Counted from the first letter of the stretch, positions 1 through 8,151 are shown. The stretch is DNA of 64,000 bases from Saccharibacillus sacchari DSM 19268 (GCF_000585395.1 NZ_KK073875.1:3075674-3139673), one strand, 5' to 3'. Made by a program: numbers and translations. Notes: a model not told the origin generated them from the letters alone.

Positions 1-1
1 C

Positions 2-913
2 GTTGCGGAAGACCTCGACGCGGCAAAAGAAATGCAGGGCGAAAAGCTCGACGACGAAATGCGCGAGATGGTCAAGATGGAGATCGACGAATTGTCCGCG
101 CGCAAAAACGAACTGGAAGAAATCATCCGGGTCGTTCTTTTGCCGAAAGATCCGAACGACGACAAGAACGTGATCGTCGAAATCCGCGGCGCGGCCGGCG
201 GCGACGAAGCGGCATTGTTCGCGGCGGACTTGTACCGGATGTACAGCCGTTATGCGGATACGCAAGGCTGGAAGGTCGAGCTGATGGACGTGAACGAAAG
301 CGACCTGGGCGGCTTCAAGGAAGTCATTTTCATGATCAACGGCCGCGGCGCGTACAGCAAAATGAAATACGAAAGCGGCGCGCACCGCGTTCAGCGGATT
401 CCGGCCACGGAATCGGGCGGCCGTATCCATACGTCGACCTCGACGGTAGCCGTGCTGCCGGAAGTCGAAGAAGTGGATATCGTCATCAGCGACAAAGATA
501 TTCGCGTGGACACGTTCTGTTCCAGCGGCGCGGGCGGACAGTCCGTCAACACGACCAAATCGGCCGTGCGCGTGACGCACGTTCCGACCGGAATCGTGGC
601 GACTTGCCAAGACGGCAAATCGCAAAACTCGAATAAGGAAAAAGCGCTTCAGGTGCTTCGTTCCCGGATCTATGACGTCATGCGTCAAGAAGAAGAAGCG
701 AAGTATGCCGGCGAGCGTAAAAGCAAAGTCGGTACGGGCGATCGCAGCGAGCGTATCCGTACCTACAACTTCCCGCAAAGTCGCGTGACCGACCACCGCA
801 TCGGTCTGACCATGCACAAACTGGATCAAATCATGAACGGCGATATTCAGGAGATCGTATCCGCGCTGACGATCGCCGAACAGACGGATCTGATCGACGA
901 GAAAGGCATTTAA
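2..913 (+). CDS. prfA: Peptide chain release factor 1 (RF1), 5' end outside window
   Basis: RF1 recognises UAA/UAG stop codons and triggers peptidyl-tRNA hydrolysis on the ribosome. The reading frame is open from base 2, so roughly the first 50 residues lie upstream of the window; 303 residues are visible. The catalytic GGQ motif appears in the stretch [12 protein letters not shown], followed by the typical THVPTGI and the C-terminal [13 protein letters not shown] segment. An internal ATG at 32 is not the real start because the homology continues upstream. It is followed after 4 bases by prmC, whose product methylates this GGQ glutamine, a pairing conserved across Bacillota. Confidence 0.96.
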   Translation, partial: VAEDLDAAKEMQGEKLDDEMREMVKMEIDELSARKNELEEIIRVVLLPKDPNDDKNVIVEIRGAAGGDEAALFAADLYRMYSRYADTQGWKVELMDVNESDLGGFKEVIFMINGRGAYSKMKYESGAHRVQRIPATESGGRIHTSTSTVAVLPEVEEVDIVISDKDIRVDTFCSSGAGGQSVNTTKSAVRVTHVPTGIVATCQDGKSQNSNKEKALQVLRSRIYDVMRQEEEAKYAGERKSKVGTGDRSERIRTYNFPQSRVTDHRIGLTMHKLDQIMNGDIQEIVSALTIAEQTDLIDEKGI

Positions 914-917
914 TTCG

Positions 918-1850
918 TTGGGTTCGGATCACTTGAACATGAATCCTTTGAATCGGGCACGTTCGGGCCGGAGCGGCTTTCTATTGCGCGAAGGTCTGAC
1001 GCTCCGGGAAGCCTTTGCGGAGGCTTCCTCTTTTTTGCGGGAACGGGGCGTCGAAGAAGCGGATGAAAATACGCGGCTACTGCTTAAAGAAATTCTCGGC
1101 ATGTCGGGCGCGGAGTACGTCATGGCGCTGCGGGATCCTTTTCCTTACGAACACGCGGACGCGGAGCGTTGGGAGAACGCGATTACGCGCAAAGGCGACG
1201 GAGAACCGGCGCAGTACATTTTGGGCGATCAGGAGTTTTACGGCTTTATCTTCGAGGTGACGCCGGATGTGCTGATCCCGAGGCCGGAAACGGAGCTCTT
1301 GGTGGAAGCGGTGCTGGGCCACGCGAAGACGTTATGGCCGCAAGGAAGCGCTTCGGTGCTCGACGTAGGCACGGGCAGCGGCGCAATCGCGGTCAGCCTG
1401 AAGCTGCTGCGTCCGGAACTTGAAGTGACGGCCAGCGATATCTCGCCGGGCGCTTTGGGCGTCGCGCAGCGCAACGCTCAGCGGCTCGGCGCAGAGGTGA
1501 CGTTCGGCGAGGGGAGTCTGCTGGAACCTTTTGCGGGTCGAAGCTTTGACATTCTGGTCTCGAACCCTCCCTACATTCCGGCTGCCGATATCGAGGAACT
1601 CCAACCCGAGGTGCGCGACTTTGAACCTCGCGGGGCGCTGGACGGCGGACCGGACGGGCTATGGCCGTACCGGGAAATCATGAAGCAGCTGAATCTGCTG
1701 CAACATGATCCGAAGCTGATCGCGTTCGAGCTGGGCATGGGCCAAGCCGATGCCGTAGCGGAGATGCTGCGCGAGCGCGGAAGTTGGAGCACGGTGGAGA
1801 CGGTGTTCGATCTGGCGGGGATCGGCAGACATGTGATCGGAATCGCCTGA
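918..1850 (+). CDS. prmC: Peptide chain release factor N5-glutamine methyltransferase
   Basis: SAM-dependent methyltransferase that modifies the glutamine of the GGQ motif of release factors. The Rossmann SAM-binding motif DVGTGSGAIAVS and the catalytic NPPY motif (SNPPYIPAADIEEL) are both present, together with the IPRPETE motif that precedes the catalytic domain. The predicted start is TTG at 918 with an AAAGG element about 12 bases upstream; ATG at 939, seven codons in, is an alternative because the family homology starts only around residue 27. Directly downstream of prfA, so co-transcribed with its substrate. A strong terminator follows the gene. In Bacillus and Paenibacillus spoIIR usually comes next; here it does not. 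Confidence 0.93.
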   Translation: MGSDHLNMNPLNRARSGRSGFLLREGLTLREAFAEASSFLRERGVEEADENTRLLLKEILGMSGAEYVMALRDPFPYEHADAERWENAITRKGDGEPAQYILGDQEFYGFIFEVTPDVLIPRPETELLVEAVLGHAKTLWPQGSASVLDVGTGSGAIAVSLKLLRPELEVTASDISPGALGVAQRNAQRLGAEVTFGEGSLLEPFAGRSFDILVSNPPYIPAADIEELQPEVRDFEPRGALDGGPDGLWPYREIMKQLNLLQHDPKLIAFELGMGQADAVAEMLRERGSWSTVETVFDLAGIGRHVIGIA

Positions 1851-1881
1851 ATAGAATTTGCAAGCATGAAAAGGCCGCGCG

Positions 1882-1926
1882 GGCGGGAAGCATGGGCGGC
1901 AGCGCCGCAGCGCTTCCCGCCTTTTT
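1882..1926 (+). terminator. Intrinsic terminator of prfA-prmC
   Basis: Perfect 10-bp stem (GGCGGGAAGC at 1882-1891 with GCTTCCCGCC at 1912-1921) followed by TTTTT. It separates prmC from the SEDS genes. Confidence 0.85.
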
Positions 1927-1965
1927 GTATCCGATGCAGGGAGAGTTGTGCGGGATGTCGTCCAC

Positions 1966-2149
1966 ATGACAAGCAGGGGCGTTATCGCCTACAATAGAAA
2001 GACGCATAGAGAGAAAAGCTGAAAGGACCGCGTCGCGGTTCGCAAGGCTAATCGCGGCATCGCCGAGGCAGAAACGGAATACCGTTCGCCGGTATGCCGC
2101 AAGAGGGAATATTTGGCCTTGAATAGGCTTTTCGGAGGAACCATACCGC
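1966..2149 (+). promoter_or_regulatory. Promoter and structured leader of the SEDS gene pair
   Basis: A sigma-A-like promoter is visible: ATGACA at 1966-1971, 18-bp spacer, TACAAT at 1990-1995. The roughly 150-base leader that follows can fold: GCGGCAT at 2054-2060 pairs with ATGCCGC at 2094-2100 and encloses a perfect AACGG-aata-CCGTT hairpin (2073-2086); CCGCG/CGCGG pairs lie just upstream. A ribosome-binding site GGAGGAA (2132-2138) precedes the ATG. I do not recognise the fold as a known riboswitch class; it has no poly-U terminator, so control, if any, would be at translation or stability. Confidence 0.45.
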
Positions 2150-3403
2150 ATGTTGACCAAATGGAAACATATCGATTGGACCCTGATTATCGTTCTGCTC
2201 TGCATGATGGGAATGTGTATTCCTCTCGTGCACAGTGCCGTAGCAACGAGTGATCGATTCAGGGGCCTGGACACACAGATGATTTTTTATTACATTCTCG
2301 GCTTTGGCGTTATTTTCTTCATGACTCTGGTCGATTACCGGCTGTACGTGAAGTATTTCTGGATCGTGTACGGCGGGGGCATGCTGCTTTTGCTATTGAC
2401 GCTGACGCCGCTCGGCCAGACGCAAAACGGCGCTCAAGGTTGGCTGAAGCTCGGACCGATCGGCATGCAGCCGGCGGAATTGTTCAAGTTGGCGCTCGTC
2501 ATTGCGATCGCCTCCCTTTTAGCCAAACGAAACAAGGAAAAGCTTGGCTTTCTTGCCGATGTGATTCCGATAGGCATCGTGGCGTTTATCCCCTTTGCCG
2601 TCGTTATGGTGCAAAATGACTTGGGCAACGCGCTCAGTTATGTGTTGATTCTGATCGGTTTGCTGTGGATCGGCAACCTTAAATTCACGCACGCTTTGAT
2701 TATTTTCGTATTGGGTGCAGGATTGTTGTTCGGCGGAATCAAAGCTTATATCACCTACCATGACCAGGTGTCGGACTTTATGACGAATACGCTCGGCCGC
2801 GCCCACTGGCTGGATCGGATCGATCCTTGGCTGATGCCCGACGAAGCAAGCCGCGACGCCTCGTGGCAGACCAAAAACGGCAAATACGCCATCGCGGGCG
2901 GAGGCATGCTGGGTCAAGGCTTCATGCAGGGCGAGATGGTGCAGAACGCCACAGGCTCGCTCGTTCCGTATACGTATTCGGATTCGATTATCGTCGTGAT
3001 CGGCGAGGAATTCGGTTTTGTGGGGATATCGTTCCTGTTGGTGCTGTACTTCATTATGATTCACCGGATGATCGTGATCGCGCTGGAATGCAAAGACAGG
3101 GTAGGGTCCTATATCATCGTGGGGATCGTGGCGATGTTCATGTACCAGATTTTCGAAAATATCGGGATGTTTATCGGATTGATGCCGCTGACGGGGATTA
3201 CGCTGCCGTTTATCAGTTACGGCGGTACGTCTCTGCTGATCAATATGGCGAGCATCGGCGTCGTGATGAGCATTCGGGCTTGCACGAAGGAAGACCTCGT
3301 GCGCGACGAATTTGCGGACGTCAAAGGCGCGAAAGCCGACGACGGCGGGATTCAAGCGATTCGCGGGGCGTTGTCGAGAATAGGCAGATCGAAAAAGGCT
3401 TAA
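2150..3403 (+). CDS. SEDS family (FtsW/RodA-type) peptidoglycan polymerase, copy 1
   Basis: 417-residue polytopic membrane protein of the SEDS family, glycosyltransferases that polymerise lipid II into glycan strands during elongation or division. Visible family motifs are QPAELFKLALVIA, NDLGNALSY (canonical form PDLGTA), the aspartate in YTYSDSIIVVIGEEFGFVG at the position of the catalytic acid, and PFISYGGTSLLINM near the C-terminus. It is shorter in its periplasmic loops than typical FtsW, and subfamily (RodA, FtsW, SpoVE or other) cannot be fixed by eye. It sits with a paralogue between prmC and ywlC, where related genomes keep spoIIR. Start ATG is supported by GGAGGAA 11 bases upstream. 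Confidence 0.88.
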   Translation: MLTKWKHIDWTLIIVLLCMMGMCIPLVHSAVATSDRFRGLDTQMIFYYILGFGVIFFMTLVDYRLYVKYFWIVYGGGMLLLLLTLTPLGQTQNGAQGWLKLGPIGMQPAELFKLALVIAIASLLAKRNKEKLGFLADVIPIGIVAFIPFAVVMVQNDLGNALSYVLILIGLLWIGNLKFTHALIIFVLGAGLLFGGIKAYITYHDQVSDFMTNTLGRAHWLDRIDPWLMPDEASRDASWQTKNGKYAIAGGGMLGQGFMQGEMVQNATGSLVPYTYSDSIIVVIGEEFGFVGISFLLVLYFIMIHRMIVIALECKDRVGSYIIVGIVAMFMYQIFENIGMFIGLMPLTGITLPFISYGGTSLLINMASIGVVMSIRACTKEDLVRDEFADVKGAKADDGGIQAIRGALSRIGRSKKA

Positions 3404-3554
3404 GAAGCCGGGCAGGGAAAAAGGCTCGGATGACGGCTTGATCGGATATTGAGGGATTGCGAAGAAAGCGTACGACGACAAAGCGAGCATTCGCTTTGAA
3501 ATCAACCGACATGCGGTGGCGATCAAGCAGCGCGTGTTGCGGGAGGCTGCGGCG

Positions 3555-4826
3555 ATGCTGGGCAAGATCAAAAATATCGACTGGACGATTGTAGTTATTT
3601 TGTTGATGTTGGCGGGGATATGTATTCCTGTCATTCATAGCGCAGTATCAAGCGGAAGCAATGCGAAAATGGCAGGCTCCGAAACGCTGATGGCCGTATA
3701 TTATGTGCTTGGTTTCGTAGCGTTGTTCATCATTACTTTTGTCGACTATCGACTGCTCGTTAAGTATGCTTTGTACTTGTATATCTTCGGCATCGGCGTG
3801 TTGATGTTGGTATGGAGTCCGCTGAGCAGCGAAGGGATCAACGGCGCAAACGGATGGATTCGGGTGCTTGGAGTCAGCGTGCAGCCGGCGGAACTTTTCA
3901 AATTGATTCTGATTATCGGAATCGGAGCATTTTTGGCTCGTAAGCAAACGGCCAAGCTTGGGTTTTGGAGAGATGTCTTACCGATCGTTTTGGTCGCGGT
4001 GGTTCCGTTCATGATTGTCATTGCACAGAACGATTTGGGCAACGCGCTTTGTTATGCTATCATTTTGGCAGCTTTATTATGGATAGGAAACATCAAATAT
4101 ACGCATGTCTTGATTTTCGGAGTGTTGGCGGGAGGCGTTTTGTACGGTGGTATCACGGCATATCGCAGCTTTCGTACCGAAATCGAGGAATTCATGAAAA
4201 TTCATATGCCCAGCCAAAAACATTACTTGGTAAGGCTAGATCCTATTTTGATGCCGGATGCGGCTGGAGACAGCTATCATGCAGAACGTGCCCTTGAGTC
4301 GATCGCGAGCGGCGGCATGCTTGGAAAAGGCTATATGGCAGGCGACTTGTCTTCCAAAGTTCCTTACACCTACGCCGATTCTATCATCACCGTGATTGGC
4401 GAGGAATTTGGTTTCGTAGGTATGGCTTTTTTGTTACTGCTTTACTTTATTTTGATCCACCGCATGATCGTAATTGCTTTGGAGTGTAGGGATCGGTCGG
4501 GTCCTTTTATCATCGTAGGCATCGTAGCGATGTTCCTATATCAAATTTTCGAAAATATCGGCATGAATATCGGTATTATGCCTATTACAGGAATCACGCT
4601 TCCGTTTATCAGTTACGGCGGAACGTCATTACTGATCAATATGGCAAGTATGGGAATCGTCATGAGTATTCATGTGCATAATCAGGAAGTCATCAAGATG
4701 GAGGATCGATTGCAAACAGACCATCTGGATGAGTTGGGCAAAGAAGCAGAGTACAAGCCTCGCGGCTTCAAGTGGCCTTCATTAGGATTCGGCCGGGCTA
4801 GAGCTTCGAGAGACAAAAGCAAGTGA
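3555..4826 (+). CDS. SEDS family (FtsW/RodA-type) peptidoglycan polymerase, copy 2
   Basis: Tandem paralogue of the preceding gene (423 residues from this start). The two proteins align from their first residues (MLTKWKHIDWT versus MLGKIKNIDWT) to the C-terminal ISYGGTSLLINMAS motif. QPAELFKLILIIG, NDLGNALCYA and the putative catalytic aspartate in YTYADSIITVIGEEFG are kept. An in-frame ATG exists at 3516, but 3555 is chosen: GGGAGG lies 8 bases upstream and it matches copy 1. The gene looks clearly more AT-rich in wobble positions than copy 1, which suggests older divergence or a different origin. The 110-base gap to copy 1 has no obvious terminator, so the two are probably co-transcribed. 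SEDS enzymes normally work with a class B PBP; none is encoded nearby. Confidence 0.88.
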   Translation: MLGKIKNIDWTIVVILLMLAGICIPVIHSAVSSGSNAKMAGSETLMAVYYVLGFVALFIITFVDYRLLVKYALYLYIFGIGVLMLVWSPLSSEGINGANGWIRVLGVSVQPAELFKLILIIGIGAFLARKQTAKLGFWRDVLPIVLVAVVPFMIVIAQNDLGNALCYAIILAALLWIGNIKYTHVLIFGVLAGGVLYGGITAYRSFRTEIEEFMKIHMPSQKHYLVRLDPILMPDAAGDSYHAERALESIASGGMLGKGYMAGDLSSKVPYTYADSIITVIGEEFGFVGMAFLLLLYFILIHRMIVIALECRDRSGPFIIVGIVAMFLYQIFENIGMNIGIMPITGITLPFISYGGTSLLINMASMGIVMSIHVHNQEVIKMEDRLQTDHLDELGKEAEYKPRGFKWPSLGFGRARASRDKSK

Positions 4827-4850
4827 TGTAAAGTGAGAGGGGTCAAAGGC

Positions 4851-6074
4851 ATGCAAGAACGCATCGATACGCAGATCTGGGAACTTGGCGAGCAGGGTTC
4901 CACGGGGAACAATGCTCGAAAGGTTTTGGGAAGTGCGTCCGTTCGAGAAGCCGCTGCCTTGCTCGCCGAAGGCAAACTCATCGCTTTTCCGACCGAAACC
5001 GTCTACGGATTGGGCGCTGATGCCCGAAATACAGACGCTGTAGCCGGAATTTTCGCAGCCAAAGGCCGTCCTTCCGACAACCCGCTGATCGTGCACATCG
5101 CGAATCGTTCGGAGCTGGACGCGTTTGTAGCAGAAGTATCCGAATCGGACGAAAAGTTGATGGCTGCTTTTTGGCCGGGACCGCTGACGCTGGTGTTGCC
5201 GGTTCGCCCTGGCGCTTTATCTCCCAAGGTGACGGCCGGCTTGGACACGGTTGCGGTTCGCATGCCGGATCATCCGGTTGCTTTGGAATTGATTCGAGCT
5301 TCCGGCTGTCCGCTTGCGGCACCGAGCGCCAATCGTTCCGGCCGTCCGAGTCCCACGCTTGCTTCCCATGTGCGGGAGGATCTGAACGGCCGTATCGACG
5401 GGATCGTGGATGGCGGTCCGGCAGGAGTCGGCGTGGAATCGACCGTGGTGCGGACGAATACGCTCGGCGGCGCAACCGTGCTTCGTCCGGGCGGCGTATC
5501 GGTCGATGAACTAAGTCGGGTTCTTGATGCTCCGGTAAGCCAAGTGTCCGCCGACCATGGAGCAGACCTTGATCCGGAGGCGGTCACGGCCGAGGCAGAA
5601 CCCATACAATCATCGCCGACTGAAGCCGGATCGCATAACGCCGAACTCCGCAGCGAGTTACGGGATGATATTACGCAAGGCGGCGCGACGGAAGAAGCTC
5701 CTCGTTCGCCGGGGATGAAGTATACGCATTACGCGCCGAGCGGACAGCTTGAGGTCGTCAGCGGTTCGGACGATCAGGTTGAAAAGAAAATTCGTGAGCG
5801 TCTTGCTGCTGCGCGGGTACGCGGAGAAAAGACAGGCGTGTTGGTATTTGACGAACACTTGGCTCATTATGAACAATTGGCTGACGTCGTGTTGTCTTTG
5901 GGGAGCCAGTATGATCTGCGTGAAGCGGCTTCCCGTTTATACGCGGCGTTGCGACAATTCGACGAGTCAGGTACGACATATATGCTGGCGGAAGGCTGCT
6001 CGGAAGAAGGCATCGGCTTGGCGATCATGAATCGGATGAGCAAAGCGGCCGGCGGACGTATTCATCGGGTTTGA
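4851..6074 (+). CDS. ywlC: Threonylcarbamoyl-AMP synthase (Sua5/YrdC/YwlC)
   Basis: Makes threonylcarbamoyl-AMP from threonine, bicarbonate and ATP, the first step of t6A formation at position 37 of ANN-decoding tRNAs. The YrdC domain (about residues 25-220) shows FPTETVYGLGADA, KGRPSDNPLIVHI, FWPGPLTLVL and APSANRSGRPSPT. The C-terminal Sua5 domain begins around GMKYTHYAPSGQL. At 407 residues it is longer than the usual ~345: there is an N-terminal extension and a low-complexity acidic linker (about residues 230-290) between the domains. ATG at 4851 is chosen over in-frame GTG 4833 because GAGAGGGG lies at a proper distance. Same neighbourhood as B. subtilis ywlC. Confidence 0.93.
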   Translation: MQERIDTQIWELGEQGSTGNNARKVLGSASVREAAALLAEGKLIAFPTETVYGLGADARNTDAVAGIFAAKGRPSDNPLIVHIANRSELDAFVAEVSESDEKLMAAFWPGPLTLVLPVRPGALSPKVTAGLDTVAVRMPDHPVALELIRASGCPLAAPSANRSGRPSPTLASHVREDLNGRIDGIVDGGPAGVGVESTVVRTNTLGGATVLRPGGVSVDELSRVLDAPVSQVSADHGADLDPEAVTAEAEPIQSSPTEAGSHNAELRSELRDDITQGGATEEAPRSPGMKYTHYAPSGQLEVVSGSDDQVEKKIRERLAAARVRGEKTGVLVFDEHLAHYEQLADVVLSLGSQYDLREAASRLYAALRQFDESGTTYMLAEGCSEEGIGLAIMNRMSKAAGGRIHRV

Positions 6075-6110
6075 TTTTAAAAACACTTTTACGCAAAGGA
6101 GACGGTTCGC

Positions 6111-6692
6111 TTGAAACATATTTTATTCGTATGCACGGGTAACACTTGCCGGAGTCCGATGGCTGAAGGTTTGCTGCGCCAAATGGCGCGGGAGCGCGGC
6201 GTAGAGGTGGATGTTCGCTCGGCCGGCGTGGCTGCATCGTGGGGCGTGCCGATCTCCCGCCATGCGGAGGGCGTTCTGCGCGACCACAGCATCAACGATC
6301 GTTTGACCTCTTCTCCGTTGGATCGGGATCTAGTGGAGTGGGCGGACTTGATTCTGACGCTAACCGGGTCGCATAAAAGCCATGTACTGAGTTATTTTCC
6401 CGAAGCATTCGAGCGTGTCTACACCTTGAAGGAATACGTGGAAAATGATCCTGAGGTGTTGGCCGACCTGGAAGAGTTGGATAGTTTGACGGCGTCGGCC
6501 GAGTTGTCGCGCGCGCTAGGCGAAGCCGTGGACGCGACCGTGCGTCAGCGGATGATCGAGCTGCGCCAGCGTATTCCGATCTTCGATATTTCCGATCCGT
6601 TCGGCGGTTCGCGAGACGATTATGAATCGACGGCGGCCGAGATTCGGACGGCGCTGGATCGACTGCTGGATAAGCTGGAGAACATCGGGTAA
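6111..6692 (+). CDS. ywlE: Low-molecular-weight protein arginine phosphatase
   Basis: Cytoplasmic phosphatase of the LMW-PTP fold; YwlE of B. subtilis removes phosphate from arginines modified by McsB. The P-loop CTGNTCRSP lies at residues 8-16 and the general-acid aspartate is in ISDPFGGS. The threonine at residue 12 of the loop matches the threonine that gives YwlE its arginine specificity. TTG start with AAAGGAGA upstream. At 193 residues it is longer than the ~150-residue B. subtilis enzyme; the extra length is a charged segment (about residues 107-155) just before the DPFGGS loop. Sits 36 bases after ywlC, so probably co-transcribed, and ends in a terminator. Confidence 0.9.
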   Translation: MKHILFVCTGNTCRSPMAEGLLRQMARERGVEVDVRSAGVAASWGVPISRHAEGVLRDHSINDRLTSSPLDRDLVEWADLILTLTGSHKSHVLSYFPEAFERVYTLKEYVENDPEVLADLEELDSLTASAELSRALGEAVDATVRQRMIELRQRIPIFDISDPFGGSRDDYESTAAEIRTALDRLLDKLENIG

Positions 6693-6720
6693 GCGTAAAA
6701 GTATAGTCAAAACATACAGC

Positions 6721-6756
6721 AAGCCGCCTGCGGATTTCGGTGCAGGCGGCTTTTTG
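6721..6756 (+). terminator. Intrinsic terminator after ywlE
   Basis: GCCGCCTG (6723-6730) pairs with CAGGCGGC (6743-6750), followed by TTTTT. Confidence 0.85.
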
Positions 6757-6814
6757 CGTAGCGCTTGACGGGAGTGCGCGTGCATAAGAAATCAGAGAAG
6801 TAATCGGCGCAGAT

Positions 6815-6865
6815 TAGGGCGTGTACGCAAAATCTGCTTCCGGCGGAGTTTGCGTACACGCCCTA
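6815..6865. repeat. 17-bp perfect inverted repeat in the ywlE-ywlG gap
   Basis: TAGGGCGTGTACGCAAA (6815-6831) is the exact reverse complement of 6849-6865, with a 17-base loop. No U-run follows, so it is not a standard terminator. It opens a gene-free, repeat-rich interval that reaches to about 7200. Confidence 0.75.
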
Positions 6866-6911
6866 GAAAAATGGGCGAGCAAAGATTTTCAAGGACAGGG
6901 ACTTGAGACAG

Positions 6912-7105
6912 CTAACGGAACGAGATGACGCTTAGAAGCTGTTTTTGAGGGTTCGAAAAATCTAACGGAACGAGGCGACGCTTAGCGTGAAAAATGGCCG
7001 GATTTCGGTGGGAAAAGCGGAAAAATAAGCGTCTAACGGCAATACGATCCGTTAAAATCGCGGAGAGGGTTGATTTCGGCTTCTAAAGGACATAGAATCC
7101 GTTAG
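6912..7105. repeat. Cluster of four short imperfect palindromic repeats
   Basis: Four related 22-24 bp units lie in a row: 6912-6935 and 6962-6985 (both CTAACGGAACGAG...GACGCTTAG), 7033-7054 (CTAACGG...CCGTTA) and 7083-7105 (CTAAAGGA...TCCGTTAG). Each is an imperfect palindrome with a TAACGG-like left arm and a CGTTAG/GCTTAG-like right arm. They resemble REP-type intergenic repeats. There is no coding potential in the stretch. Confidence 0.6.
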
Positions 7106-7170
7106 CCGAGCCGAGCCGAGCCGAGCCGAGCCGAGCCGAGCCGAGCCGAGCCGAGCCGAGCCGAGCCGAG
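7106..7170. repeat. Pentanucleotide tandem repeat (CCGAG)13
   Basis: Thirteen uninterrupted copies of CCGAG occupy 7106-7170, directly after the last palindromic repeat. The array is perfect, so copy number is likely to vary by slippage. It lies about 70 bases upstream of the ywlG promoter and outside any gene. Confidence 0.9.
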
Positions 7171-7239
7171 CTTTTGCATCATTACCGAACGTCTGTGAAA
7201 TGCTTCTCATTATTTGTCCGTATTTCGCACGAATTTAAG

Positions 7240-7268
7240 TTGATTTTTGCCCTTTGTTGTCTTATGAT
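7240..7268 (+). promoter_or_regulatory. Sigma-A promoter of ywlG-glyA
   Basis: TTGATT (7240-7245), 17-bp spacer, TATGAT (7263-7268). Transcription would start near 7275, just upstream of the riboswitch aptamer. Confidence 0.7.
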
Positions 7269-7282
7269 GAAGGGGAAATTGC

Positions 7283-7409
7283 AGATCCGGTGTAACTGGC
7301 GACGAGTGTGGGTTCAACCACGATGGAGCACCGGAGTAATCGGCCGGTCGCCTGGGCAAAGAGCAGCTTCGCGCGTTTTTACGCGCGCGGTCGCTCTTTT
7401 TGTTTTTTA
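7283..7409 (+). ncRNA. ZTP (ZMP) riboswitch (pfl motif) with intrinsic terminator
   Basis: The leader carries hallmark pieces of the pfl/ZTP aptamer: outer stem CCGGTG (7287-7292) with CACCGG (7329-7334), the conserved ACTGGCGAC segment, the GTGGGTTCAACCAC stem-loop, and the strongly conserved GCCTGGGCA (about 7350-7358). GGCGAC (7298-7303) can pair with GTCGCC (7347-7352) as the class pseudoknot. An intrinsic terminator follows at once: AAAGAGC (7358-7364) with GCTCTTT (7393-7399), an inner GCGCGT/ACGCGC stem, then a T-rich run. ZTP riboswitches sense the purine/folate-stress metabolite ZTP and switch on one-carbon genes; glyA downstream is a classic target. Binding should favour read-through into ywlG-glyA. 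Confidence 0.88.
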
Positions 7410-7531
7410 ATCCACGTTCCGCTCCGACTACTCGCTTTCCTTTGAGCGATTTCGGCGTTATGATCGTTAAAGGAAAGCCGTGGCGCAGTCGCTGTTTGAC
7501 TGCGAACGGCATTAGCGAAGGAGTGACGGAG

Positions 7532-8116
7532 ATGAAGCAGGAACACGAGAATTCGATTCGCCTTCAGGTAACGCTTGCGGTACGTGAATTGGCGGAGAGT
7601 GCCGGACTGAAGCCGGGCAAGATTCTGGTGATCGGCACCAGCACAAGCGAAGTGGCAGGCCAGCGGATCGGAACTTCGGGAGCACTCGAAGTCGCCCAAT
7701 CGCTGCTGGCGGGCATTCGCGAGGTTCAGCAAGAGTTTGGTTTCGACGTGGCCTACCAATGCTGCGAACATCTCAATCGCGCACTTGTGGTCGAGCGTTC
7801 GCTGCTGGAGCGACTCAATCTGCGTGAAGTATCGGCCGTGCCGGTACCCAAAGCAGGCGGCTCCATGGCTTCCGCAGCGTATCGCGACATGCAGGAGCCT
7901 GCGCTGGCCGAGAGTATCGAGGCTCATGCGGGTCTGGACATCGGCGAGACGCTGATCGGGATGCATTTGCGCCGTGTGGCGGTTCCGCTTCGGCTGTCGG
8001 TCAGACAGATCGGCGAAGCCCGAGTGAACGCCGCGCTGACCCGTCCTCCGCTGATCGGCGGGGAACGCGCAGTCTACCGTTTGGCGGAGAATGAAGATTC
8101 AACTTTTTGCGAATAA
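7532..8116 (+). CDS. ywlG: YwlG / UPF0340 family protein
   Basis: Conserved protein of unknown biochemical function (TIGR01440/UPF0340 family), 194 residues, about the normal family length. Recognisable segments are [14 protein letters not shown], the [12 protein letters not shown] block and the [12 protein letters not shown] block; the CCEHLNR and KAGGS parts look like a conserved polar pocket. ATG 7532 has a strong GAAGGAG (7517-7523); longer upstream in-frame sequence runs back into the riboswitch terminator and is excluded. Located between the ZTP riboswitch and glyA, as ywlG stands before glyA in B. subtilis, so it is probably induced with one-carbon metabolism. Its end lies 35 bases before the glyA start. 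Confidence 0.9.
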   Translation: MKQEHENSIRLQVTLAVRELAESAGLKPGKILVIGTSTSEVAGQRIGTSGALEVAQSLLAGIREVQQEFGFDVAYQCCEHLNRALVVERSLLERLNLREVSAVPVPKAGGSMASAAYRDMQEPALAESIEAHAGLDIGETLIGMHLRRVAVPLRLSVRQIGEARVNAALTRPPLIGGERAVYRLAENEDSTFCE

Positions 8117-8151
8117 CGACATTTTTCAAACCCAGGGAGGAATACGTTAAC

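Noticed and set aside
1996..2149. c-di-AMP (ydaO) or c-di-GMP riboswitch in the SEDS leader
   Set aside because: Some short pieces look similar, but the conserved closing segments of both classes are missing.
7106..7170. CCGAG array as a CRISPR or coding repeat
   Set aside because: There are no spacers and the 5-bp unit is far too short; no reading frame of quality crosses it.
7174..7410. A 78-codon frame covering the ywlG promoter and riboswitch
   Set aside because: The region is explained by a promoter, ZTP aptamer and terminator; the frame lacks a ribosome-binding site.
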